Shown piece by piece: positions 38,734 to 47,533 of a stretch of DNA of 64,000 nucleotides. Position numbers and translations under genes: made by a program. How positions within the stretch are numbered: the first letter of the stretch is position 1; each line of letters starts with the position of its first letter. The notes below the pieces were generated by a model. It was not told the origin of the DNA. It did not search any database and saw only the letters and a list, made by a program, of their open reading frames with translations. The stretch is taken from assembly GCA_016210495.1 (NCBI GenBank), contig JACQUC010000185.1:62001-126000 (forward strand). Direction: 5' to 3'. This DNA comes from Chloroflexota bacterium. GTDB lineage: Bacteria > Chloroflexota > FW602-bin22 > JACPRP01.

Positions 38734-40413
38734 ATGGTGACCCAAAGCACACACGCTTCGACCCTGAAATCCATTAGAGCGGGCGTACCCCCTAGACCGC
38801 CTACTGAAATCATCGAGATTCGGCGCGAGCTGGAGGATTTGGGACGCCACGCCCGAAGCTCTTCGCCGGTGGCAGGCTCTACCGCAGTGCCGGCAACCCC
38901 ATGCCTCGAGCCGATGCTGGCAGGGTTCCTGGGCAGGCTCCGCGAGCTGCTGGACAGCCAACCCGTTCATCAAAACGATCTGGAGCCCCTGGCCTTGCTG
39001 GCGTCCAATCTGGCGACCCTCGTCAAGAGCGCCAGGCTCCACGACAGGGAGAGGCAGCGCAGCTATGACTTGGAGAAGCTCGTCCAGGTCGTCTCAGACC
39101 AGCGCGACAGGCACGAGCGCACCACTGCCACTTACGAGAAACTTATCAGAACGATGCTCTACGGCAACGGTATCGAGGGTGTCACGCGCGCGCTGGCGAG
39201 TATTCTAGAGAACCCCGTCGCCGTCGAGGACAGGTTCTTTCAGTCGATCTCGCATGCGCCCAATCCAACGCTCGGCAAGCCGCTGGAGTCGACTACGCTG
39301 GAATTTGGGGGAACCGCGCCTGCGCTCCTCAGCGATCCGCGCTTCCGCGAGCAACTGCGACTGGTGAATGCCGAAGGCTACCCGGTCACGATTCCACCTT
39401 TTCCCGAATATGGTGCTTGCTGGAGCCGCCTGATGGCCGCGATTACCGTGGGAAAGACCAGGTTCGGCTACCTGTCAGTCTTCGGGAAGAACCGGCCTGT
39501 GACGGCGTTGGATAGGGCGGCCATCGAGCACGCCACGGCGGTATTCGCGCTCGAGCTGCAAAAGGGCAAGACGGCATCGGAGGCTGAAGAGAAGCTGAAA
39601 ATGGTGTTCCTGGATGACCTTTTGATGGGGCGTTACGAAGGCGGCGATGCCTTGCAGAGACGCGAGGCCTTCGTCGACTACGGCCTGGCGCGACCGCACG
39701 CCGTGGTGGTGGTCGAAGTGGATTGCGCCCGCGTCGTGCCCGACGAAAACGATTTCAGCTCGCCGGGGCCAGCGGCGGCGAAGAAGCGGGTGCTGGAAGC
39801 CATCGATGACATCGTCGACGGCATCGCCCCCGGCAGTTGGGTTATGAGCAAGGGCGATGGCGTGATCGTCTTGCTCGACCTCTCCGGCGAAGCGTCCGGG
39901 AAAACCAGATCGTTGACCACTAAGGCCCTGGCGGAGGCGGTCAGAAACGAGATCAAACGACGCTTCCAGGATTTCGCGGTATCGGTCGCCGTTGGCGCCA
40001 AGTGCGAGCGTCCGGAAGACTACAAACGGTCCTACCAAGTTGCCCGAAAGTCGCTTGACATCCTCAAGGCGTTCGATAGGCACGACCGAACGGTCTGTTT
40101 CGAGAGGCTCGGCGTCTATCAATTGCTGTTGCAGATCCAGGATGTCGTCGAGCTAAAGGATTTTGTAGACCGGTTGGTAGGTCCACTTGTAAGTTACGAC
40201 CGGGACCACAACGCCTGTCTCATCGAAACCCTCGAAAGCTACCTTCAGAACGACTGCAATTTACAGAAGACGGCGCGCATCAATTTCCTGCACGCGAACA
40301 CGGTCAAGTATCGGCTGCAGCGCATCGAGGAGCTGGCCAGAGTAGACTTGGACGAAGCGGAAACGCGCCTCGATCTGCACCTGGCGCTGAAGCTGTGGCA
40401 TCTGATCAACTGA
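38734..40413 (+). CDS. PucR/CdaR-type transcriptional regulator
   Basis: A 559-residue cytoplasmic regulator. A predicted N-terminal helical region (residues ~1-150, QVVSDQRDRHERTTATYEKL) is followed by a GAF-like sensory domain and a degenerate GGDEF-like domain (FAVSVAVGAKCERPEDYKRS). A C-terminal HTH_30 domain has LESYLQNDCNLQKTARINFL then HANTVKYRLQRIEEL. ATG at 38734 follows GGGAGGACGGCG. Family members answer metabolites and act on nearby operons; here it lies directly upstream of the EPS operon and is its obvious candidate regulator. That link is inferred from position. Confidence 0.85.
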   Translation: MVTQSTHASTLKSIRAGVPPRPPTEIIEIRRELEDLGRHARSSSPVAGSTAVPATPCLEPMLAGFLGRLRELLDSQPVHQNDLEPLALLASNLATLVKSARLHDRERQRSYDLEKLVQVVSDQRDRHERTTATYEKLIRTMLYGNGIEGVTRALASILENPVAVEDRFFQSISHAPNPTLGKPLESTTLEFGGTAPALLSDPRFREQLRLVNAEGYPVTIPPFPEYGACWSRLMAAITVGKTRFGYLSVFGKNRPVTALDRAAIEHATAVFALELQKGKTASEAEEKLKMVFLDDLLMGRYEGGDALQRREAFVDYGLARPHAVVVVEVDCARVVPDENDFSSPGPAAAKKRVLEAIDDIVDGIAPGSWVMSKGDGVIVLLDLSGEASGKTRSLTTKALAEAVRNEIKRRFQDFAVSVAVGAKCERPEDYKRSYQVARKSLDILKAFDRHDRTVCFERLGVYQLLLQIQDVVELKDFVDRLVGPLVSYDRDHNACLIETLESYLQNDCNLQKTARINFLHANTVKYRLQRIEELARVDLDEAETRLDLHLALKLWHLIN

Positions 40414-40470
40414 CGGCGGCTTGTCGAAACTAAACAAAGGTTCAACACATATTTCTGTCGGCATCGAACA

Positions 40471-40499
40471 TTGTGCGCCCCAATGCACGATGTTATCTT
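40471..40499 (+). promoter_or_regulatory. Candidate promoter of the EPS operon
   Basis: A weak -35 TTGTGC (40471-40476), 17 bases, TATCTT (40494-40499) with a TG extension (40491-40492). Start near 40506, giving a leader of about 195 bases. Confidence 0.4.
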
Positions 40500-40562
40500 A
40501 GCTACGGAACAAGGACGGCGTTGCCCAAGCCCTGATACGATCTGTCTGATGGAAGCTGTGAT

Positions 40563-40621
40563 CCGAGGGGAAGGATGTCCGGAGAGCCCGGACATCTCTG
40601 AACTGGTCGCTTGACCCTCGG
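40563..40621 (+). ncRNA. Structured leader RNA upstream of the EPS operon (candidate riboswitch)
   Basis: A closing stem of 7 bp (CCGAGGG 40563-40569 with CCCTCGG 40615-40621) encloses a perfect 9-bp hairpin (GATGTCCGG 40574-40582, CCGGACATC 40588-40596, loop AGAGC) and an 18-base single-stranded stretch. It lies 15 bases before an intrinsic-terminator-like hairpin and about 80 bases before the first gene. This is the layout of an aptamer plus expression platform. I could not match it to c-di-GMP, SAM, cobalamin, fluoride or other classes whose motifs I know. Conservation has not been tested. Confidence 0.45.
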
Positions 40622-40635
40622 GGAGTTAGTAGCGA

Positions 40636-40669
40636 AACCGGCCATCAGTTTGATGGCCGGTTCTTGTTT
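40636..40669 (+). terminator. Intrinsic terminator/attenuator before the EPS operon
   Basis: A perfect 12-bp stem AACCGGCCATCA/TGATGGCCGGTT (40636-40647, 40651-40662) with a GTT loop and a CTTGTTT tail. An outer 7-bp stem GTTAGTA/TACTAAC (40625-40631, 40669-40675) flanks it. It precedes the TTG start of the first EPS gene by about 30 bases, so it could attenuate the operon rather than end an upstream one. Confidence 0.65.
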
Positions 40670-40700
40670 ACTAACTTCCGAAGCAGTCGGGGAGCAGCTT

Positions 40701-41537
40701 TTGAGCACGAGAGTCGATATCCTGGGTGTCTTAATCGACAAAGTGAATTTGCGGCAGACCGAGGTGAAAATCGGCAGCTTCGTGTCGAGCGGCAAACCCC
40801 ATCAGATCGTAACGGTGAACATGGATTTCATCAGGCGATCGCGCGTCGATCCCAGGTTCAAGGAGTTAATCAACAGCTCCTCCCTAGTGGTACCCGACGG
40901 CATGCCCGTACTGTGGGCGGCCAAGGCTGTCGGAGACCCTCTGCCGCAGCGCATAACTGGCCTGGACCTTCTGCACATTGGCTGTCGGCTGGCTGAACGC
41001 GGCGGGCACGGCATTTACTTGCTTGGCGCCGAGCCTGGCGTGGCATGGCAGGCCTCCAAGATTCTTTGCCGGCAGTATCCCGATCTTCGCATCGCCGGCA
41101 CCTATTCCCCTCCCTTCGGCGAGTTCTCCGACGAGGAGAACAGGAAGCTGATCGACCTCATCGCTTGTTCAGATGCGAAATACCTGTTCGTGGCTTTCGG
41201 ATGCCCGAAGCAAGACTACTGGATCCGGGATCACCTTCTCGATCTGCACGTGCCGGTGTCTGTGGGCGTCGGCGGGATCTTCAACTATATTACGGGGCAG
41301 GTCAAGCGAGCGCCAGGTTGGGTGCAGAGTTTGGGCTTCGAGTGGCTATTCAGAATGGCCCAACAACCTCAACTTGCGAAGAGGTACCTCGTCAACGACC
41401 TGCCGGTATTCTTGAGGGCGATGAGCTACGGCATCGCCGGCGCTCGGGCGGCAAGGGCCGGTCATGCCCGTGGCGCAAACGGAATTGTCTTGAGCTCGGC
41501 GTCGTTGAGGCGCCTCAGTCCAGGGAGTGATGTTTGA
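40701..41537 (+). CDS. WecG/TagA/CpsF-family glycosyltransferase (GT26)
   Basis: A 278-residue enzyme with the family motifs VTVNMDFI, SLVVPDGMPVLWAAK (Asp likely catalytic), GLDLLHIGCRLAERGG, YLLGAEPGVA and FVAFGCPKQDYWI. It adds ManNAc(A) or a similar sugar to an undecaprenyl-PP-linked first sugar. TTG at 40701 is preferred because GGGGAG lies 7 bases upstream; the frame is open to 40611 but would start inside the attenuator. It is the first gene of the EPS operon and overlaps the next small gene. Confidence 0.93.
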   Translation: MSTRVDILGVLIDKVNLRQTEVKIGSFVSSGKPHQIVTVNMDFIRRSRVDPRFKELINSSSLVVPDGMPVLWAAKAVGDPLPQRITGLDLLHIGCRLAERGGHGIYLLGAEPGVAWQASKILCRQYPDLRIAGTYSPPFGEFSDEENRKLIDLIACSDAKYLFVAFGCPKQDYWIRDHLLDLHVPVSVGVGGIFNYITGQVKRAPGWVQSLGFEWLFRMAQQPQLAKRYLVNDLPVFLRAMSYGIAGARAARAGHARGANGIVLSSASLRRLSPGSDV

Positions 41538-41721
41538 TATGTTCGATGAGCCATTTTGGGACGTGCCGGAGCACGGCACGTGGGGCTACAGGTTGCTGGA
41601 TTCCTTGCTGTTCTTGCTAATGAGCATTTTCTGGTGGGTGTACTGGTACACCGGCATTCTGCTGCTTATGCTGCGCCCGAACACGTTGACGGCAGGATCG
41701 GAGGCGGAAGAATGGCTTTGA
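41530..41721 (+). CDS. Small membrane protein in the EPS operon
   Basis: A 63-residue protein starting MFDMFDEPFWDVPEHG. It has a single strongly aromatic membrane helix (LLDSLLFLLMSIFWWVYWY, continuing into TGILLLML) and a short acidic tail (GSEAEEWL). It overlaps the gene before it by 8 bases and the gene after it by 10, so it is surely translated with them. ATG at 41530 or 41539. It may be an accessory subunit of the sugar transferase encoded next. I do not recognise a family. Confidence 0.65.
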   Translation: MFDMFDEPFWDVPEHGTWGYRLLDSLLFLLMSIFWWVYWYTGILLLMLRPNTLTAGSEAEEWL

Positions 41722-42389
41722 ATCAAATCCGTTGGGAGCGGATGGAACCCGCAGTTTCGGTAAGCTACGCGTCATCGGGTTTGTCCGGCTGGCACGAGGC
41801 TTTGAAGAGGCTCTTCGACGTCTGCACAGCCGTCCTGGCCATTTGCGTGCTAATGCCGTTGCTCGTCGTCGTCGCCCTGGCCATCAAGCGCGACTCTCCC
41901 GGGCCGGTGATCTACCGGCAAACCAGAGTTGGCAGAGGTGGCCGGCTGTTTCAGATCTACAAGTTCCGCTCCATGCGCCAGGACGCGGACGTGCTGCTGC
42001 CGAAGCTGATGCAGTACAATGAAGCTCCTGCCCCGCTGTTCAAGATGCGCCGTGACCCTCGGGTGACGCGGCTGGGCGGTTTTCTGCGGCGAACCAGTAT
42101 CGACGAGTTGCCGCAGCTTCTCAACGTCATCGAGGGCAGCATGAGCCTGGTAGGACCCCGTCCGCCCTTGCCGTCCGAGGTCGAAAGGTACGAGGCCTGG
42201 CAGCTACGCAGGCTGGAGGCCACGCCCGGCATCACGGGGCTGTGGCAAGTCAGCGGCCGGTCCAACCTGGCGTTTTCGGAAATGGTGTCATTGGACCTGT
42301 TTTATGTCGACAACAGGTCGCTGGGACTCGATGTGATGGTGCTGCTGCGCACGATTCCGACCGTACTGCGGGGCCGCGGAGCACATTGA
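41712..42389 (+). CDS. Undecaprenyl-phosphate sugar transferase (ExoY/WbaP C-domain type)
   Basis: A 225-residue initiating transferase that puts the first sugar phosphate on undecaprenyl phosphate. One hydrophobic re-entrant helix (LFDVCTAVLAICVLMPLLVV) is followed by KRDSPGPVIYRQTRVGRGG, KFRSM, the active-site region RRTSIDELPQLLNV and the C-terminal PGITGLWQVSGRS. It lacks the four-helix N-terminal part of WbaP, so it is the short, monotopic form. ATG at 41712 follows GGAGGCGGAAG. Confidence 0.95.
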   Translation: MALNQIRWERMEPAVSVSYASSGLSGWHEALKRLFDVCTAVLAICVLMPLLVVVALAIKRDSPGPVIYRQTRVGRGGRLFQIYKFRSMRQDADVLLPKLMQYNEAPAPLFKMRRDPRVTRLGGFLRRTSIDELPQLLNVIEGSMSLVGPRPPLPSEVERYEAWQLRRLEATPGITGLWQVSGRSNLAFSEMVSLDLFYVDNRSLGLDVMVLLRTIPTVLRGRGAH

Positions 42390-43526
42390 ATGTATCGATA
42401 CGTCGACGCGGTTTTCTCCCATAAGCTCCTAATCCTTCTCCCACTCATAGTAATCGTGCCGCTGAGTGTACTCGGCAGCATCTTCTTGAGCAAGACCTAC
42501 GAGGTAAGCGCGACGATCTGGATCGATTCCTCACCACTGCTCAGTTTCGCGGATGGCGCCAGGAATTACAAGCAGGCCAACGAGGTCGAGGCCGACGCGA
42601 TCAACGAGTGGCTGGGGACCAAGTCCTTTGTAAGGGAGCTCATCCAGAAGACGGGAATACAGGAAGAGATAGACTTGGGCACCTGGCCGAGAGCTTCCAG
42701 GCTCGAAGAAGAAACGGGTCGGATGCCGGTAGTGGGGTCGATCGTTGGGCTGTTTAGTGCCAGGCGCTCGAATGAGCCGGCCATAATCTTCGATCTGGCC
42801 GTGGATCGCGTCAGGAAGTCGCTCAAGGCCGAGCCCACGGGTGCCCACACTTTGAAGGTCGCGTACGCGGGCGATGATCCAGAGCTGGGGACCAAACTGG
42901 TAGCTAGCACAATTGAGCTTTACAACGAAAGGAGCACGGCGCGGAAAACCGAGCTGGCAAAGGTGGCCATTGACTTCTACCAGGGCCAACTGAGACAGCA
43001 CGAGCGAAGCGTCGAGGCCTCCGCGACGGCTCTGCGGCGCTTCAAAGAGACGCATCCGCTGGCGCTGAGCGGTGTCAGACCTCCAGCGGAGGAGCAAGAC
43101 CTAGCGCAGATCGAGCGGCAATACTCGCTCGATCGCATGGTTTACGATACGGTGCTGGACCGTCTCGAGCAGGCTCGCCTCTCCGCCGCCGCCGACATAC
43201 AGAAGTCACAGAGCACTTTCAGAATAGCCGACTCGCCGGAGGCGCCTTCCGCCAGCAAAATGGACCGAAAGAAGATAATCCTTTACACGGTGGTCGGGTT
43301 GTTCGTCGGGCTGATCGTAGGGCTGGGGACGGTAATTGCGACGACCTGGGCGAGCGCCACGGTAGTGAGCGGCGACGACCTGCGCAATACCGGGAGCGTG
43401 CCTGTCCTGGCGACCATACCGCGCCTGGACGCGCGGGAGACCCAGGCGTTCAGAGAGACAGGCAAAGAGTATCCTGTCCAGACCCTGTTAGCGGATCTGG
43501 TCTCCGGCAACTTCGAGGTAGCTTAG
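42390..43526 (+). CDS. Wzz/chain-length determinant-type protein
   Basis: A 378-residue co-polymerase with an N-terminal transmembrane helix (LLILLPLIVIVPLSVLGSIF) and a long periplasm- or outside-facing coiled-coil domain (about 35-290). A second helix (IILYTVVGLFVGLIVGLGT, near 297) and a ~60-residue cytoplasmic tail follow. It is adjacent to a separate CpsD-like ATPase, the split arrangement found in Gram-positive-type systems. The ATG follows the previous TGA directly (TGAATG). It probably sets polymer length. Confidence 0.88.
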   Translation: MYRYVDAVFSHKLLILLPLIVIVPLSVLGSIFLSKTYEVSATIWIDSSPLLSFADGARNYKQANEVEADAINEWLGTKSFVRELIQKTGIQEEIDLGTWPRASRLEEETGRMPVVGSIVGLFSARRSNEPAIIFDLAVDRVRKSLKAEPTGAHTLKVAYAGDDPELGTKLVASTIELYNERSTARKTELAKVAIDFYQGQLRQHERSVEASATALRRFKETHPLALSGVRPPAEEQDLAQIERQYSLDRMVYDTVLDRLEQARLSAAADIQKSQSTFRIADSPEAPSASKMDRKKIILYTVVGLFVGLIVGLGTVIATTWASATVVSGDDLRNTGSVPVLATIPRLDARETQAFRETGKEYPVQTLLADLVSGNFEVA

Positions 43527-43550
43527 CGATGTTCTGGGGGAGGAACTGAT

Positions 43551-44294
43551 ATGGTAACCACGGCGTCCGCACTCCAGGTAGGTGCACTGGCCGGTTATGG
43601 CACTGCGGCAACGACTGCCGCCACCAGCCCATCGGCATTGGCTTTGCCCGCCGGTTGGGAGGAGATGTGGCGGCAGGTCTACACACCTCTTCTTTTTCAT
43701 TCTCAGCCGGAGCAAACCAAGCTGCTTGCCGTTGCCAGTGCGCTGGACGGAGAGGGCAAGACGACGACGGCGCTGGGTCTGGCATTGACGATCGCCGCCG
43801 ATTTGGACGTGAACGTGCTACTGCTGGACTGCAATCTAATAAACCCGAGTCTGAGCGAGTCGGTCGGCGCCGAAGAAGCGCCCGGTGTGGCCGATTGGCT
43901 CAGGCTAAACGGCCACGCTCCGGGGCACACGGCCCTGGAGTATGTCACGCGCCGAACCGCCCTCAGGAATCTTTCGGTCGTACCGTGTGGGCGACGCGTA
44001 TCGAATCCCTCAAAGCTCATTCGCTCGGCATCTACCGCTGACTTGCTGCAGACAGTGCGCAGCAAGTTCGATATCGCCATTATGGATACGCCATCGCTCC
44101 TATCCTCCAGCGATGCCAGGGTTCTGGTCTCTTGCGCCGACGCCGCGTTGCTGGTGGTGCGCGCCGGGGTTTCCACCACACATTCCGTGGCAAAAGCGCT
44201 GAGCATGATGGAGGGGGTTGCCAACCGGGCCATAGTGGTCAACGATTTCAGCACTTGCATACCAAAATCATTGCAGCAATTCTTCGTGAGCTAA
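43551..44294 (+). CDS. CpsD/CapB-like ATPase, partner of Wzz
   Basis: A 247-residue P-loop protein with Walker A ALDGEGKTTTALG (K70), Walker B IAIMDTPSLL and a MinD-like fold. In BY-kinases the A' motif is usually DxDxR; here it reads LLLDCNLINP, so the second Asp is Asn and the Arg is missing. The C-terminus (STCIPKSLQQFFVS) has no tyrosine cluster. It may regulate polymerisation without being an active tyrosine kinase. ATG follows GGGGAGGA. Confidence 0.85.
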   Translation: MVTTASALQVGALAGYGTAATTAATSPSALALPAGWEEMWRQVYTPLLFHSQPEQTKLLAVASALDGEGKTTTALGLALTIAADLDVNVLLLDCNLINPSLSESVGAEEAPGVADWLRLNGHAPGHTALEYVTRRTALRNLSVVPCGRRVSNPSKLIRSASTADLLQTVRSKFDIAIMDTPSLLSSSDARVLVSCADAALLVVRAGVSTTHSVAKALSMMEGVANRAIVVNDFSTCIPKSLQQFFVS

Positions 44295-44320
44295 GGCGCA
44301 GTTGTTATGGAGAAGGTGGG

Positions 44321-45784
44321 TTGAGAAGTTCCCACACCGTCATAGCCAACGTCATAATACTGTTCTTCAGGCAGCTCGCCACCTGGGGCCTGAGCACAGC
44401 CATCATCGTGCTCTTGCCGCGTTACCTGGGCGACGAGGGATTGGGGCAGCTAACTTTTGCCACATCTTTCAACAGCCTGTTTGCTTCGCTCGTATTGCTC
44501 GGCGTCCCCACCTACCTGGTCAAAGAGATCGCTCGCGACAGGGCGAAGCTGGGCAGCCACTTCTTCAACGCGCTGGCAATGCGTGTGCCCCTATCCGCCG
44601 TGGCATTTATGATCGTGTTCGTCTCGATTAACCTTATGGGTTACTCGACACAAACCAAATCCGTTATCTATGTTGCCTGCCTGACGATGGCAGTTTTCTG
44701 TCTCAACAACACGGCTTCGTCCATCCTCCAGGGCATAGAGAAAATGGGATGGCTGTCCTTTGCGGAGGTTGCGGCGACCCTGGTCTCGACGGTGGCTGGC
44801 GTGCTCGTTCTAGTCGGTGGGCACGGCGTCGTGACGTACGCGCTCGTCGTGCTTCTCGGCGCCAGCGTGAACCTGTCGATCAACCTGGCGTACTTTATCA
44901 TTCGGTTTAAGATCAAGCCGCAAATCGACTTCGGGGTCTGGCGAACGCTGGTGCTGGGAGGTCTGCCGTTCCTGTTGACGAGCGTGCTTTCTACGGTTTA
45001 CCAGAGCACCGACGCCACGATGTTGAGGTTCGCTACCTCGGAGGCAATCGTAGGGTGGTACGGCGCCGCTCTACAATTACTGGGCAGTCTCAACTTCATC
45101 CCAATGCTGGTGGCCACGGCTGTTCTTCCAGCTCTGTCGCGGCTGCACGCCTCCGGCCCCGCCGGCATGGCAGTGGCCGCGCGCAAGAGCCTGGCGATGA
45201 TAGCGGCAATTTCGTTGCCGATGGCCGTCGGAACGGTGCTGGTCTCGGACAAGATCATCGCGTTCCTGGGTTTCCCCGAGCCTTTCCACAACTCGGCGCC
45301 GTTGCTTGCCATCCTGTCTACGGCGCTTCCGCTCACAGGAATGCTCATAATAGCGAGCACCGTGGTGATTGCCGCGGACAAGCAACGACAGTGGGCGATT
45401 TTGACAGCGGTCGGCGTGGGTTTGAACATAGTCTTGAACCTTGTTGGCATTCCGGTCGCCCAGGGTCTTTTTGGCAACGCGGCCATAGGCACCGCTGGAG
45501 CAACGGTCGCCGCCGAGACCGTGGTGCTGGTTCTGGCCCTACGCCTCCTACCCAAGGGCATACTGGACGAATCGGTTTTCAGGGTGTTCGCAAAGTCCTC
45601 GGCGGGGTCGGCCGTTATGGGGCTCATCGTTTGGTGGGCTCGTGGCCTCGACCTGGTTATGATCGTGGCCATCGGCGTTCTCGTCTACGGCATTTTCTCC
45701 ATAGTGACCCGATTGGTCGAGGGCGAGGATTTGATGATACTCAGGGATGTAGTGCTCAGACGCAGGTTAGCGATCGCTCAGTAG
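44321..45784 (+). CDS. Polysaccharide flippase Wzx (RfbX type)
   Basis: A 487-residue protein with about 12-14 transmembrane helices, opening VIANVIILFFRQLATWGLST and including LPRYLGDEGLGQLTFATSF, the standard Wzx start. TTG at 44321 follows GGAGAAGG; the frame remains open upstream inside the ATPase gene but is not coding there. It flips the lipid-linked repeat unit of the EPS made by this operon. It differs clearly from the flippase at 6,314-7,828. Confidence 0.92.
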   Translation: MRSSHTVIANVIILFFRQLATWGLSTAIIVLLPRYLGDEGLGQLTFATSFNSLFASLVLLGVPTYLVKEIARDRAKLGSHFFNALAMRVPLSAVAFMIVFVSINLMGYSTQTKSVIYVACLTMAVFCLNNTASSILQGIEKMGWLSFAEVAATLVSTVAGVLVLVGGHGVVTYALVVLLGASVNLSINLAYFIIRFKIKPQIDFGVWRTLVLGGLPFLLTSVLSTVYQSTDATMLRFATSEAIVGWYGAALQLLGSLNFIPMLVATAVLPALSRLHASGPAGMAVAARKSLAMIAAISLPMAVGTVLVSDKIIAFLGFPEPFHNSAPLLAILSTALPLTGMLIIASTVVIAADKQRQWAILTAVGVGLNIVLNLVGIPVAQGLFGNAAIGTAGATVAAETVVLVLALRLLPKGILDESVFRVFAKSSAGSAVMGLIVWWARGLDLVMIVAIGVLVYGIFSIVTRLVEGEDLMILRDVVLRRRLAIAQ

Positions 45785-45806
45785 CACGGGACGGAGAGGA
45801 AGTCAG

Positions 45807-46445
45807 ATGGAGAAAACGCACGCGATGTACCGGGCCGCAAGGGTGGCGACGATTCTGACGCCACCTTTGCACGGCGTGCTCGGCGTGCTGAGCAGTGGAA
45901 TCAAGCTAAACAAGGTGTCTCAAGTAGCTCCGTGGCTGCTGGCACAGCTCTACCTGCGCCAATGCGATTCCATCGGCAAACACGTTCGCACTTTCGGGAA
46001 ACCCGTCATCGACAACGCGGGCACTATGATTCTCGGCGACAAGGTACGAGTGGTCTCGATCATTACTCCGTCCGAGCTGATCACTTTTCCCGGCGGCAGA
46101 TTGGAAATCGGCGCCTCAGTTTTCATCAACCGGGGCACCACGATCTCCGCGTACGAGCTAGTGCGAATCGGCGACAACTGCCAGATCGGCACACACTGCG
46201 TGATTATGGACAGTGACCTGCACTCGATTGAGGACCATCTGGAGAGGCCTCAGGCAAAACCCGTGATCATCGAGGACAACGTCTGGCTGGGGACGCGCGT
46301 GATCGTGCTAAAGGGCGTTACTATCGGGCGGGGCTCGGCCGTGGGCGCTGGCAGTGTCGTGACTAAGAGTATTCCGCCCTGGTCGGTTGCGGCGGGTGTG
46401 CCAGCGAAAGTAGTGAAACGGTTGAGCTCGGGTGACAGAGCGTGA
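45807..46445 (+). CDS. Hexapeptide-repeat acyltransferase (WbbJ/CysE-like LbH)
   Basis: A 212-residue protein with left-handed beta-helix repeats from about residue 60: VFINRGTTISAYELVRIGDN, CQIGTHCVIMDSDLH, VIIEDNVWLGTRVIVLKGVT, IGRGSAVGAGSVVTK and the closing VAAGVPAKVVKRL. It should O- or N-acetylate a sugar of the repeat unit. It overlaps no neighbour but lies 22 bases after the flippase. Confidence 0.92.
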   Translation: MEKTHAMYRAARVATILTPPLHGVLGVLSSGIKLNKVSQVAPWLLAQLYLRQCDSIGKHVRTFGKPVIDNAGTMILGDKVRVVSIITPSELITFPGGRLEIGASVFINRGTTISAYELVRIGDNCQIGTHCVIMDSDLHSIEDHLERPQAKPVIIEDNVWLGTRVIVLKGVTIGRGSAVGAGSVVTKSIPPWSVAAGVPAKVVKRLSSGDRA

Positions 46446-46476
46446 GGCGGTAAGGGGTAGGTCGAGGGCAGGTGAA

Positions 46477-47493
46477 GTGAGATTCAGCGTGGTCATTCCA
46501 ACCCACAATCGCAAAGAACTGCTGCAACAGGTGCTGCTGGCATTGGCAGGTCAGTCATATGCGCAGGACCATTACGAGGTGGTGGTCGTGGTCGACGGCT
46601 CGGAAGACGGCACGATCGATATGCTGCGCCAAATCGAGGTGCCATACGGGTTGCGTTGGATGTGCCAGGAACGCCGTGGCGTGGCGCGATCCAGGAACGC
46701 CGGCGCGGCGTGTGCCCAAGGCGAGATCATTCTGTTCCTCGACGACGACGTGATCCCTGTGCCCGACTTACTGGCAGAGCACGCTCGCCACCACCACGAC
46801 GAGAAGGCTGTGGTAATCGGTCGGCTGTCTCCTGCCGTCGGGTCGAAGCGACCGGGTTGGGCGAGATGGGAAGAGCAACTGCTAGACAGGCATTTCCGCA
46901 CGCTGGATGAGAAGCGACGCAAGGTGGTCGGCCGACACGTGTACAGTGGGAACTTCTCGGTGCGCAAGTCGCACTTCGTCGCCATCGGCGGCTTCGACGA
47001 GACGTTACCGCGGGCGGAGGACATCGATCTGGGCTACCGGCTGGAGCAACGTGGCCTGCACTTCTATTTCAGCCCACGGGCCAACGGCATCCACTGCGGC
47101 TACCGCTCCTTCGAGTCCTGGCGGAAGATCCCCTATCAGTACGGTCGCTTAGACGTGACCCTGGCCAGGAACAAGGTCTTTCCGGCCGAGTGGACCAGGG
47201 TTTTCTCGACGTTTCACAGACGAAATCCTATTTTGCGCGCATCGGTCGCGCTTTGTCTTGGCCGAAAGAACACTTCGAGAGTATGTCTGGGCCTGCTTCG
47301 CGGCATGGCCATTTGTGGTGATGTGCTGGGCCTCAGCCGCCTCACTCGATACCTGTACAGCGGCATCTACAACCTGCTGTACTGGCAGGGGGTGAGCGAC
47401 GAGGTGGGAGGAGACGCAATCTTCTGGCAGGAGATTGGGCGGTACCATTTGGGGACAGGTGAGTATAGCTATGAGTTCACGCGCACACATTGA
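46477..47493 (+). CDS. Glycosyltransferase family 2
   Basis: A 338-residue GT-A enzyme: FSVVIPTHNRKELL, VVVVDGSEDGT, ERRGVARSRNAGA, FLDDDVIP (DxD), then FSVRKSHFVAIGGFDETL and ERAEDIDLGYRL-like motif PRAEDIDLGYRLE for acceptor and base. No strong membrane segment is present. GTG at 46477 is chosen for its position at the beta-1 strand (RFSVVIP); a GTG at 46432 overlapping the acetyltransferase gene is the alternative. It presumably builds the EPS repeat unit. Confidence 0.88.
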   Translation: MRFSVVIPTHNRKELLQQVLLALAGQSYAQDHYEVVVVVDGSEDGTIDMLRQIEVPYGLRWMCQERRGVARSRNAGAACAQGEIILFLDDDVIPVPDLLAEHARHHHDEKAVVIGRLSPAVGSKRPGWARWEEQLLDRHFRTLDEKRRKVVGRHVYSGNFSVRKSHFVAIGGFDETLPRAEDIDLGYRLEQRGLHFYFSPRANGIHCGYRSFESWRKIPYQYGRLDVTLARNKVFPAEWTRVFSTFHRRNPILRASVALCLGRKNTSRVCLGLLRGMAICGDVLGLSRLTRYLYSGIYNLLYWQGVSDEVGGDAIFWQEIGRYHLGTGEYSYEFTRTH

Positions 47494-47533
47494 AGTCCAC
47501 GGCTCTCTTGGCAGTGTGGAGGAGGGGAGGCAC

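Noticed and set aside
23970..39000. tRNA-associated integrative element
   Set aside because: No integrase, excisionase or duplicated tRNA end could be found by eye.
38428..39042. Minus-strand 204-codon frame across the region before the PucR gene
   Set aside because: About half of it is antisense to the PucR-type gene. It has no recognisable domain, although WCKDGDHCLEAAF looks protein-like; too weak to annotate.
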